Source: Sceloporus undulatus
Lineage: Eukaryota; Chordata; Lepidosauria; Squamata; Phrynosomatidae
NCBI RefSeq assembly: GCF_019175285.1
Contig: NC_056529.1
Span: 17,389,905-17,453,904, forward strand
DNA: 64,000 nucleotides
Direction of reading: 5' to 3'
Part shown: positions 37,353-47,900 of the stretch, in pieces
Layout: every line of letters starts with the position of its first letter
Position numbering within the stretch: position 1 is the stretch's first letter
Translations under genes and position numbers: made by a program
The notes under the pieces: model-generated
Told to the model about the DNA's origin: nothing
What the model saw: the letters and a program-made list of their open reading frames with translations, nothing else
Database searches by the model: none

Positions 37353-37701
37353 GGGTGGCATCCACACTCATTTTTTTTGTCCTGAGGAGATGTCGATCAC
37401 TGCACTGATGGATATCAGGATCGTTGTTCCCATTATGTTTTGGTTTAGCTTATCTCTCCAAGACATTTTAACCCTTGTGTTATTCGGACATGCCATCGTT
37501 TGGGGTTAAAATGGAGCCACTTCTCTTTGAATGATACAGAGCGATCCAAATCAATCCAGAAGCTTATTCACACTGCAGATGATGTGGCTCTTTCAGGAAA
37601 CTCAGTTTGATAACCACGCCTTATGCATTTTATGTGCAGTTGTATTGCTTCGGCATAACCACTAGATGGAGATCCACTTTCAAGCCAAAAGATGCCACTC
37701 T

Positions 37702-37842
37702 ACAGTGGTTCCCAAACTTTGGTCCTCCAGATGTTTTGGATTTCAGCTCCCAGAATTCTTGAGTGTTGGCCAAGCTGACTGGGGCTTATGGGAGTTGAAG
37801 TCCAACACACCTGGAAGACAAAAGTTTGGGAATCACTGTCGA
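37702..37842 (+). mobile_element. hAT-type short element (CAGTGGTTCCCAAAC ends)
   Basis: Left CAGTGGTTCCCAAACTTTGG, right CAAAAGTTTGGGAATCACTG: inverted ends. Inner TTTCAGCTCCCAGAATTCTTG and TATGGGAGTTGAAGTCCAAC. No clear 8-bp duplication. Confidence 0.7.
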
Positions 37843-38109
37843 CAGGACTTTATATTTGAGGATTAGCCTGAGCTGAATGCAAAATTATACAAGTATCAAC
37901 CATTGTGTGCATTCACCACCAGATGTATACACCAAACCTGAGCTGTTGGAAAGCAGACTAAGCTTAGGCCTTATTTTAAATGGTATACTCTGGTTTTCCT
38001 TCAAAGGAACATATATGAATTTGCACTAAACAGTGACTTTCCAGGACATTATTTTGCATCAGTAGTGACTTTCTAGGATTTGGTATTGATGCTTAGCAGA
38101 ACTGTAGCT

Positions 38110-38356
38110 GTTGCAATGTGCCTTGAGTTTGGTTCTGGCTTCTGGTGATCCCTTTCTAGGGTTTTCTTGGCAAGATTTACTCAGAGGAGGTTTATGACTG
38201 CTATCCTTCTTTAGGCTGAGAGAGTGTGACTTGACTAAGGGAAACTCAGGCATGTTCCATGGCATAGCTGAGATTCAAACTCTGGTCTCCTGGAGAGTGT
38301 GACTTGCCCAAGATCACCCAATGGGTTTCCATACCTGAGCAGAGATTTGAACAGTC
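38110..38356 (-). repeat. Sauria SINE with an internal duplication
   Basis: TGTGCCTTGAGTTTGGTTC to GAGATTCAAACTCTGGTCTCC, then a second GAGAGTGTGACTTGCCCAAG block and GGGTTTCCATACCTGAGCAG: part of the body appears twice. Confidence 0.65.
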
Positions 38357-38360
38357 CTAG

Positions 38361-38580
38361 GGTGCATCTACACTATAGAAATAATGCAATTTGACACCAG
38401 TTTAAGTGCTGTAACTCCATCCTATGGCATCTCAAGATTCGTAATTTTACAAGGCATTTAACCTTATCGGCCAAAGAGTGCTGACACCTCATAAAACTGT
38501 AAATCCCAGGATTCAGTAAGATGGAGCTAAAGTGGTGTCAAACTGCATTATTTCTACAGTGTAGATGCATCTTACATTCA
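38361..38580. mobile_element. Palindromic MITE (CTATAGAAATAATGCAATTTG)
   Basis: Ends GTGCATCTACACTATAGAAA and TTTCTACAGTGTAGATGCATC, a clear inverted pair of about 20 bp. Inner TAAATCCCAGGATTCAG. Confidence 0.8.
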
Positions 38581-38757
38581 ACATTAAAAAAGCACTACAC
38601 CACACTGGATCTACTGCTGAGTTGTGCTACTGTAGATCAAACTCTCTCTCTCCAACTCTCCAACTCTCTCTCTCCAGCATTAATTTCACTAGTTAATATA
38701 TAAGTAAAAAATGATGAAATTAGGTAAGCATACAGTGGGTGTGAGATCCACATTCAG

Positions 38758-38992
38758 GCACTATAGTTTTTTGTGGGTATTTCAAGCTATGTGGCCCTGT
38801 TCTGGACAAGTTTATTGCTGATGTTTTGCCAGCATCTATGGCTGGCATCTTCAGAAAATGCTGGCATGGAAGTGAGTGGGGGATATATATTGTGTGACCC
38901 TTAGTTAAGAGGAAGCTGGAGAAAAGTCAGGAATAAAGACTTCCAGAACAAGGCCACATAACCCCAAAAACCCTTACAGAAAACATGGATGC
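38758..38992. mobile_element. Penelope-like terminal repeat pair with hammerhead-like motif
   Basis: Left TTTTTTGTGGGTATTTCAAG and GCTATGTGGCCCTGTTCTGG; right, inverted, CTTCCAGAACAAGGCCACAT. A hammerhead-ribozyme-like core lies on the - strand at 38820-38854. The assignment to Penelope-like elements is from memory of such termini; no RT sequence is present. Confidence 0.5.
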
Positions 38993-39050
38993 TAGCAGTG
39001 AAAGCCTTCGCCTTCACATTCTGCACTCTTTGTATATATTTATTGGTTTC

Positions 39051-39259
39051 TTCTTGTGTGTCTTCAAGTCATTTCCAACTTATGCCATCCCCAAGGCAAA
39101 CTTATCATGGGTTTTTCTTGGTGAGATTTGTTCCAAGGAGGTTTGCCACTGCCTTCCTCTGAGGCTGAGAGAGTGTGACTTCTCCATGGTCACCCAGTGA
39201 GTTTCAAAGCTGAGCTGGAAACTGAACCCTGGTCTAGTCCAATGTCCAAACCACCAATG
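39051..39259 (-). repeat. Sauria SINE
   Basis: TGTGTCTTCAAGTCATTTCC, TTATCATGGGTTTTTCTTGG, GGCTGAGAGAGTGTGACTTC, GTCTAGTCCAATGTCCAAAC. Confidence 0.75.
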
Positions 39260-39261
39260 CC

Positions 39262-39309
39262 AGTGCTGTTCTTTTAAATTGTAAGCCACGCTGAGTCCCA
39301 ATTCTGGGA

Positions 39310-39341
<32 letters not shown>

Positions 39342-39345
39342 GATT
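39262..39345 (+). repeat. L2 LINE 3' end with (ATT)n
   Basis: TTGTAAGCCACGCTGAGTCC followed by ten or more ATT units. Confidence 0.6.
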
Positions 39346-39446
39346 GGGAGGGGACCCTCCTGTTGTTGCTTATCAGCAGAGTGAGAAAGAGTAGGAGGCA
39401 GAAGATGATTTCTGCCATGGGGAAGCAGCTGCTCTCAGCTTGGACA

Positions 39447-39662
39447 GTTGTTGTTATTGTTGTGTGTGTCTTCAAGTCATTTCTGATTTATGCTGACCCT
39501 AAGGCAAACCTATCATGGGCTATTCTTGGCAAGGTTTGTTCAGAGAGGGTTTGCCATTCCCTTTCTCCTGAGGCTGAGTGAGCATGACTTGCCCAAGATC
39601 ACAAAGTAGGTTTCATGGCCAAGCTAGGAATCAAACCCTGGTCTCTTGAGTCATAGTCCAAG
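39447..39662 (-). repeat. Sauria SINE
   Basis: (TTG)n tail, GTGTCTTCAAGTCATTTCTG, AACCTATCATGGGCTATTC, AGGTTTCATGGCCAAGC, CTCTTGAGTCATAGTCC. The following 39663-40166 shows nothing recognised. Confidence 0.75.
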
Positions 39663-40166
39663 GGTGGGAAAAGAAGTAACAATGTGTTCTCAAAGTAGAG
39701 TTCACACATATTTCCCTTCTCCAGGGAGCCAAGAGCAGCTGGATAGTCATATAGTCTGAATCACTTCTCCTCGCTTGCTTCTCCATTGGTAAGTGATAGC
39801 AATAGGAATTTATGGGTGACAAGTGGTTGGAGTACTTTCTTGAGACTGAGAAATCACGTATGTAACTTAAACCTATTGTGTGTTTGTGCCTTCACATCTG
39901 TTGCATGCATCTAAATATATCACACCTAAAGATGTGTGCAGGAGTGGATATGACAAATCATGAAAAAAGGATCTGAGCATTGTGGTTGGCACCTCAATGA
40001 TAACATCAGTCACAAAAGGCCACCGTGGGTTTTGCTTCTACAAAGGGTGCTACTCTCCAACCTTACAAGAAATTGACCTCATTGTAAGAAATGTGAAGCC
40101 CAGGTATAGGAGGCTAGTGGTGGGCACTTAAAAGACCAGATGCCTCAAGACCCACGAAAGTACAAT

Positions 40167-40357
40167 CAGTCCTCTACAGTCACAGATTCGTCATCCATGG
40201 ATTCAAGCATCTTTATCCACAGATTCAAGCATCTATGGCTTGAAAATGGCTTGATTTTGCCATTTGTTATAAGGGACACAATTTTACCCTGCCATTGTAT
40301 TTAATGGGACTTGAGCATCTGTGGATTTTGGAATCCAGTGTACTGAGGGCTCAAGAC
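40167..40357. mobile_element. Tigger/pogo-like MITE
   Basis: CAGTCCTCTACAGTCACAG, CATCTATGGCTTGAAAATGG, TATTTAATGGGACTTGAGC, GTGTACTGAGGGCTCA: same family as 8354 and 23067. Confidence 0.6.
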
Positions 40358-40439
40358 AGTTTGGTACTGGAGGTGGAGCAAAAAAACCTAATGTGTTTAT
40401 TTGTAAATTACACGTCCAATCTTTTGTTCAATAGGTGAG

Positions 40440-40618
40440 TTATGGTTTTCTTGGCAAGATTTCATTAGAATTAGTTTTCACTTGCCATCCTTTTAGGCTG
40501 AGACAGTGGGACTTGCTCAAAGTCATTCAGTGGGACCATGGATCTGGACCCTGGTCTCCCAGAATCTTAATCCAACACTGAAACCACTACTCCACAGTGG
40601 CTCTCTCTCTGGTGTCCT
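40440..40618 (-). repeat. Sauria SINE, partial
   Basis: GGTTTTCTTGGCAAGATTTC, GGCTGAGACAGTGGGAC, GGACCCTGGTCTCCCAG, AAACCACTACTCCACAGTGG. Confidence 0.7.
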
Positions 40619-40809
40619 GATGTCAAACCACTACTCCTCACTGACTCTTGTAATTCTCCTCTATCATCAGTCTTCTAACAAGGGGTGCGTCTACACTTTA
40701 TTTGCACATTTCAGCCTTTTGTCCAGCATGAATGTCAAAATGTCCTCCATTGGGAGCATGTTTTTAGCTTTTATATCTTGGAACGACCTACATTTTGCAG
40801 TGCTTTGCT

Positions 40810-41680
40810 CTCAGGGTGACCAGACATCCTCCTTTTCCAGGACAGATCCTAAATGTCCATCTCCTGTCCAAGAGGAGTTCCAAAAAGTCCTCTCTTTGGA
40901 ACATGACTGAGAAGCATGCCTTTATATGAGTACTTTTAATGTTTGCAATGCTCTAATTCCTCCCCCCCCCCATGCATGTCCTGCATGTCACCCTTATCCT
41001 CAGGGTGACCAGTTTCCAAGATATGTCCTACATTTCATCCTTCTGTCCAGAAGGAATGCCATTTGGAGCAGAACTAAGTACCATGAATTCACATTCATAT
41101 GAGGTTTTTTAAAGGTGTGTTTTTTTTTAGCTTTTAGCTTATGCAATGCTTTACATTGTTTTCCCCTTGCATGTCCTACATGTTGAGGTGCCTTGTCTTC
41201 AGGGTGCCCAGACGTCCTCCTTTCCCAGGACAGGTCCTACATATCCACCTCTTGTCCAGGAGGAGTTCAAAAAGTCCTCCATTTGGAGCATAACTGAGAA
41301 GCATGCATTTATATGAGTGCTTCTTATATTATATATTTTTAATATTATGCATCATTTATATGAGTGCCCTACTTTTGCAATGCCCTACTACATTTCCTCC
41401 CTCCTTGCATGTCCTACATGTTGCAGTGCCTTATCCTCAGGCTGATGATCAGTTTCCAAGACACGTCCTACACGTCATCCTTCTGTCCAGGAGGAATGCC
41501 ATTTGCAGCAGGACTAAGCAGTATGAATTCACAATCATGTGAGTTTGGCTTTGTTGTTCTTTAGCTTTTCGCTTTTGCAATGATGCCCTGGTACATTTGT
41601 TCTTCCCCTTGTATGCCTTAACATGCTGAGGAGCCCTGTCTTCCTTTGCAGCAGGGATGATAGCCTCTGGTCACCCTGAG
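40810..41680. mobile_element. Element with perfect 15-bp inverted ends and internal subrepeats
   Basis: CTCAGGGTGACCAGA at 40810-40824 and its exact complement at 41666-41680. Inside, two module types alternate: CATCCTCCTTTTCCAGGACA / GTCCTCCTTTCCCAGGACAG (40825, 41214) and CCAGTTTCCAAGATATGTCC / CAGTTTCCAAGACACGTCC (41010, 41449). The right end lies 101 bp before the LPCAT2 start codon. Class unknown; non-coding. Confidence 0.65.
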
Positions 41681-41781
41681 TGACCCCTCCCAGGTCCAGC
41701 ACCCAGGGAGTGGACAGCTGCTGCGCAGGCGCCCTGGAGGCAGCAGGGAGGAGCCCGGACAGTTCTCTGGCTTTGCAAGCA
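40810..41781 (+). promoter_or_regulatory. LPCAT2: Presumed LPCAT2 promoter and 5'UTR region
   Basis: The region directly upstream of the first coding exon should contain the promoter, but most of it is the repeat described above. GC content rises only from about 41640. No TATA box stands out. Position of the start site is inferred, and a distal non-coding first exon cannot be excluded. Confidence 0.35.
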
Positions 41782-41967
41782 ATGCCTCTTTGCACTGGAG
41801 CAGCTGCAGGCGACTCTCCTCTTCCTCCTCCTTTCTCCACCGCGATGCCTTCTTTGCAACCAATGCAGAGGACCTTTCCTTTGCCCAGGCAGGAGTCCCT
41901 CGCCTCTCCTTTGGTGCTCAACCCTTTTGTGCAAGAGACCCAGCTGGATGCAAAAGCCAAGAGCAAG
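41782..41967 (+). CDS. LPCAT2: LPCAT2 exon 1: start and cytosolic N-terminus
   Basis: The ATG at 41782 opens [17 protein letters not shown] and leads to [20 protein letters not shown], matching human PRQASFFPPPVPNPFVQQTQ. An in-frame TGA at 41677 closes the frame upstream with no ATG in between; in-frame ATGs at 41842 and 41860 are alternative starts. It ends AKSK with donor GTAAAG in phase 0. The N-terminal 30 residues are poorly conserved, so the exact start is moderately certain. Confidence 0.85.
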
Positions 41968-44926
41968 GTAAAGGGGAGGAAGGGTCATGGGGGGTGGTCA
42001 GTGGCTGTAAACAAGCCCTTGGAGGGGGGTGCAGTAGGGGCCAAGACGAGCTGGGCCATCCTTTGCAAAACCAGGGGGGCAGGGAAGCCCAGGGAGGAAG
42101 GTGGGATGCACTCAGAGATCAAATGCACCTTTGCACTCTTTTTTGCAAAATGCATGGTTTTGTTTTGACACAGCAACAACATTTGCAGTTGCAAATAAAT
42201 AACCTGCTGAATGTCCAGGGAAAGAGGGGAGGTGGGTTACACTCAGGTTTGAAATAGATATTGGCACTTGTTTTCTAAACACATAGTTTTTAGTTTTACT
42301 GTAACAACCACATTTGTATGTGCAGATATATAACCTACTGGATGTCCAGGGAAAGAGATGCACTCAAATTTGAGATAGATAATGGCACTTGTTTTCCAAA
42401 CACATAGTTTTCTGTTTTACTGTAACAACAGCATTTGCATTTGCAAATAAATAAGCTGCTGGATGTCCAGGGAAAGTGAGGGAGGGGAAGGTGAGATGGA
42501 CTCAGCTATGAAATGCATTTTGCCACTACTTTTTGCAAAGATTTGGGTTTGGTTTTGACCCAGCAACAACATTTGCAAATAAATAACCTATGAGAGACAA
42601 TGTTGTGAGGGAAGTTGAGGTCAAATATGACAGGATAAGGTTTTGTTGTAATCCAGCAACAGTGCCTTTGCAAATAACCTACTTGGAAGTCCAGGGAAAG
42701 TGGGAAATGAAGGGAAGAGGAGAAGAAGGTGAGATGCTCTCAAATTATGAGATGCATATTGATACCTGTTTTGCAAATAATATGGTTTTGGTTTTTCACC
42801 TAAGAACAATACTGAACTTGCAACTAAATAACCTTCTGGAAGGCCAGGGAGACAAAGGGGAGGAAGGGGAGATGCATTCATTATGTCAGTTTTGCAAACA
42901 CATGCTTGTTTGTGTTAAATCCAACCACAACAACAACACTGCATTTTTTTTGGGGGGGGGACAAAATCCCTCTTATTTAAAGCTGAACTCAGATTGTTGG
43001 TGGAAGTCCCTATCTGTTTTCTTTAGTCTTTATACTAATGTTTGCAAACATATACGTATATATATGTGTGTGTGTGTGTGTGTGTTTATATATATATAAT
43101 GTATGTATACACACACACACACACACACACAAGGTACTTTTGCAAAACTAACCCTCTTGTTTAAAGCTAAGTTCAGATTTAAGACCCTACCTGTTGTCTT
43201 CTATCACTATACCAATTTTATGTATAAATCATATTTGCAAAACAAAACCAAGCCCTCCCATTTAAAACTGACCTCAGATTGCAGTTCAAAGACTTTATCT
43301 GTTGTATTCTATCGTTACGGCAATTTTTTGCAAACATATACATCTGTGTTGATAAGCTACATTTGCAAACCGAAAACAAACCCTCCTGTTTAAATCTGAG
43401 CTCAGACTGAAGATTAAAGTCCCTACCTGTTGTCTTCAGTCATTATACCAATTGTTACAAACATTATGCATATTTATATGGTATAAACACGTATACGTGT
43501 AATATATAGATGCAAGTTGCATTTGCAAAACGAAACTTGTTTAAAGATGAGTACAAGATTACAGATTAAGGGCCCTATGTTACCATGTTTTGACGCCCAG
43601 TGGCATCCCTTTGCCTTTTGCCTAAGGAAAAATCAAATCAAATTAAACCACCCAGGTTACATGGAAAGAATCTGGTTTCTCATATTGAATGAGGAAGGCA
43701 AGGAATTTCATTCTGTTAGCATTCCTTGCACGATTGCATGCCAAGTTGCCGCTCCCACTGCCTGGAAGGTGAAGTAGGCACAGGAAACGTAGCATCCTAA
43801 AAATAGGTTCATTTGAGGGGAATGCGTTTGAGACCTTTGCACCTCTTGTCCTCTGTTCCTCGTCTCTTGTATGTGGCTGTGTGTGTGTATGTGGGCAGAA
43901 TGAAAGAGTTTGGATGGACCCTGGAGTGGGGGCTTCTGGGTTCTCCTTGAAATAGAGGAGATTATTACATGGGGATAAGAAATGGGAGAGGAATGGAAAG
44001 CTCCCGCCATTGTTACGCAAAGATTTTCACAAGAATCATAGAATCCTAGAGTTGGAAGAGACCCCAAGGGCCATCCCGTCCAACCCCCTTCTGCCATGCA
44101 GGAACTCTCAGTCAAAGCATCCCCAACAGATGGCCATCCAGCCTCTGTTTAAAAACCTCTAAAGAAGGAGATTCCACTACACTCCAAGGGAGTTTGTTCC
44201 ACTGTCAAACAGCCCTTACTGTCAGGAAGTTCCTCTTAATGTTCTCCCTTAATCTGTACTTCTCCTGTGAATAAAGTGGAATTCTCCTGGAAGATCTTAT
44301 TAAAGCTAAACTCCCATTAATAGCTTGCCAATGAAGTGGAAGTCAATAACGTTTCATTTGCATGGTCACAGAACAATCTGGGACCTTTTCACAATGCATT
44401 TCGGTACAGGCAATTCATTCTCATTGCTCTACGATCCTTTTTGGAGTGGATTTTTTCTCTTACTTTGAGGTGTAGGACCCGATTTTGTTTGAACCTACAG
44501 TATATGAAAATAAGGTTGTAAAATAAATCAATTTTATTTTGTTCTATTTGGGACGGAATCATGAATTTCACATATGCGCAGTAGCGGCTGAAACGGTGCA
44601 TGCACAAAACATTTAGTAACAGTATATTAATGATGCAAGAATGGATGTATGCGGAATGCAATTGCGTTTCTCTTCCGTTTTTGTATTGTGAATATAGCGT
44701 GACGTGTGAAAATATCTGTCGCTGTAGTGCTATTGTTCTGTTACCTTCCAATAGCACGGTTGTAATGGAAATGGCCCTTGTGTGATAATCTCCAGAATTG
44801 CCAGACTGAAAACTGGAGATTGAAAATTACCTTCAGACACAGTGTATGAAACATAAATCAATTTTGGTGTTGAGACTTGAATTCCACCTCCAAGATGATG
44901 TACGTATGTGGAAATACAGAAATTTC

Positions 44927-44968
<42 letters not shown>

Positions 44969-47900
44969 CCAGAATTCAGAAACACCTCTGGTCCCATATG
45001 TTTTGGATAAGGGAAATTCAACCTGTATCTGTTTTTGCAAATGTATACGTATGCACATGTATATGTATATGAATGGCATTTGCAAAACAAAACAAGTATT
45101 TCAGATAAGGGAGACACAATCTCTATTTGCAAGTTGGGAAAATTTATAATGATAATCAATGCCCTCCACACCTTGAAAAACAATGCCAGGATTGTTACTA
45201 ATAATCTTGCCTGCCCAGAATGCAAGGTTTTCCCTGAGCTTCAGTTTGTTTATGAGTGAAAAGGGGAAAATTTGGCCTGTGCGGGCAACCCTTTTGCTCT
45301 CACATTGTGGAAGCCCTAATAAACCTCTAAGGGGTTATTCATTCATTGTTTCTTTTAGCATGACTATGTGGATAATCTCAGTCACACATTCCAGTTTTGT
45401 TGTTCACGCTGTTTTATTAATCAGAACCGCATCACTGCAAATTCTGTTGCTCACACTTGTCAGCACTGTGAATAAAGATGGAGTAGATGCTGTGAATGTT
45501 TTCGAAGCAAGTTCAAGGCATGCAGAGTTTTATCCCAGGTCTATTTGTATCGGTTATTCACACAACCAAGAATCCGAATCTTTTAGGAATGCTCAGGGGG
45601 AAACCCGAGATAGATTATCCCAGGTTAAGTGGTCTTTTTGGAAGCATTTCGGGTGCATTCGAAATGCATGCGAATGACAAAGATTCAACACACTTTCTAC
45701 TGGAATAATATTTTCACCGTCTAAGTAGACTATTAACATAGTCTTCAGGTTCTTGCTTCTGAGTGTGCTTTCAAATCATGCAGCAATGTATCTTATTCCT
45801 GCGCGCAAAGAAAGGAGTTCTCAATGGGAAAAGCATATTCAGAACCACTGATATTTGGGTGACTGCTACAGTTGTTCCTGGTACTTGTAGCTACTAGTCG
45901 AAAAGGCCATTCAACGTACCAGTGTTTATTTTTCTTTTATGTGGCCTTTGGTTTTCAGCCAACGATTACAGTCTTGTTTTTCTCTGTGACTCCAGGGTTA
46001 CTTACTGTATTTTGTCATGGAGCAGGTATAACCTGAAATTCTGAGGAAGTAAATCAATATTTATTGTTTCCAGGCAGTTCTGTGTTGCTGATTCCATAAT
46101 ATTCTAAACTCACAAGAAACCGTATACCATTCTTTCACATTTGGGAGAAAAAAGTTAGTTACCCTCGATTTAACCTTTTAAAAAAGGACACCAACATTTC
46201 ACATATGAAAACTGGGACACATGTGGTCAAGCAACATCAGACTGTAGTCAAGATGGCAAAGGTTATTAATGCGGAAGGACACACAAAGTAGGAGATGTGG
46301 CAGCAGTGTGTTTTTGCCTAAGCCTACTGGGAAGGGTAAGATTCCTCCCCTCTCTTTCCTGCTAAGTAAATTGCATGCAAACTACATTTGCACTTTGAAC
46401 TCAGTTTGTAGGAAATAAAAGTGAGCTGAGAATTTAGGGTAACAGTGGGAGGAGGAGAGAGAAACAATTACATTTTAAAGGTATCTTAAAACCTGGGAAG
46501 ACGGAGGGTTGATGGAGACTGTCCTTGCCAAATGGTGACAGTTTGATGGCATGAAAATGCAACCAGAAAACCTTTCCTGAGCAATAGGCCAACAGTTTCT
46601 TGCCTCTTTCTTCAGATTTAGCACAGTCTGCAAATGGTTTCAGACCACAACTGTACAGAGGCTGATCCGAAAGTGTATGTAAGTGTGTTTGTGTGTTACT
46701 ATAATTCCTCCCACCAGCATGGCCTGTGGCTGTAGGATTCTCAGAAGTTCCTTGTGTTTCTTGGCTAGTGCCAACAGAAAGGACATATGAATCTTCTCCA
46801 GTAACACAAAGACAAGGTGGACTAGTAGACAGAGTTTCATCCTTCCGGACCAATGCATTCCCTTCCTGCCATGGAATTCCTGATCTCCTATGGTGACTAG
46901 TTAAGTTCAATACCAAGTTGGGTTATTGTAGGGCCATGGTGGCAGACCTCTTTCAACTCTAGGGCCAAATCCCTTCTGTTATTGGAAGCCACATTCCAGT
47001 GTTGGTTAGGGCTAAAAACTGAAAGATAAGGCAACAAAATACCAGCATAATTTAGACTAAAAACTCTTAGTACTAATAAGAGAGGAGTGTCAATCTTTTA
47101 TAGTGCAGGGTGGGTGGGAGAAATCTGTGGAAGTGGGAACCCCTTCGTGCGTAAGGGGGCATGTTTTTCTAAGGAACTCCATTGGGCCAAATTTGGATAC
47201 CAGGAGGATCAGATTTGGTCCAGAGGCCCAAGGTTCTCTGCCTCTAGTGGAAAGACCCATCACCCTTTTTATAGGACACCTGTTTAGGACTAGAATAATC
47301 TGACCAGGGATAGTCTGGCACCATCCTATGGAAACCTGAGATTGGTAGTTTGAGGATGTAAGAGCCAGTGTAGCATATTGATTTGAACATTGGACTATGA
47401 CTCTGGAGACCAGGGTTTGGTTCCCGCTTTGTCATAAAACCCACTGGGTGACTTTGGGCAAGCTGCATGTTCTCAGTCTCAGGGAAAGGCAGGGGCAAAC
47501 TCCTCTGAACAATTGTTGCCAAGAAAACCTCATGATTCCATGGTATGATTATGGTAGGTTTGCCATAAGTTGGAAACAACTTGAAGACATACAGCACATA
47601 ATGAAGTACTAGAGCACCCTGACCTGAGGATGCTGTTGCCCTTGCAGTGGGAGAAGTCCATGCTTGCTCAAAGTAATGATGATGAAAAGACACAACAGCG
47701 GCCAAGCAAAGAAGGAAGTTACCCTTCCCGTTCCAAAAAGGTTGTGGCTAACTCTTGCTGAACTTTGTGAAGTGATACTACTGAAACATTGGGGTTTGTA
47801 CTGAGAGGAAATGGACCTTGCTTTTTGCCAGAGATGACCTCAACTTGAGGTTAGCCTCCACTTTTTTGACCTCTGTTCCTCCCCCCTCCCCGCATGTTTG

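Noticed and set aside
41680-41781. GTG at 41680 as LPCAT2 start
   Set aside because: Vertebrate nuclear genes start at ATG; the first in-frame ATG is 41782, and the GTG belongs to the end of the upstream repeat.
42124-43565. CRISPR-like array
   Set aside because: Units are over 100 bp, diverged, without constant short repeats and unique spacers, and the genome is vertebrate.
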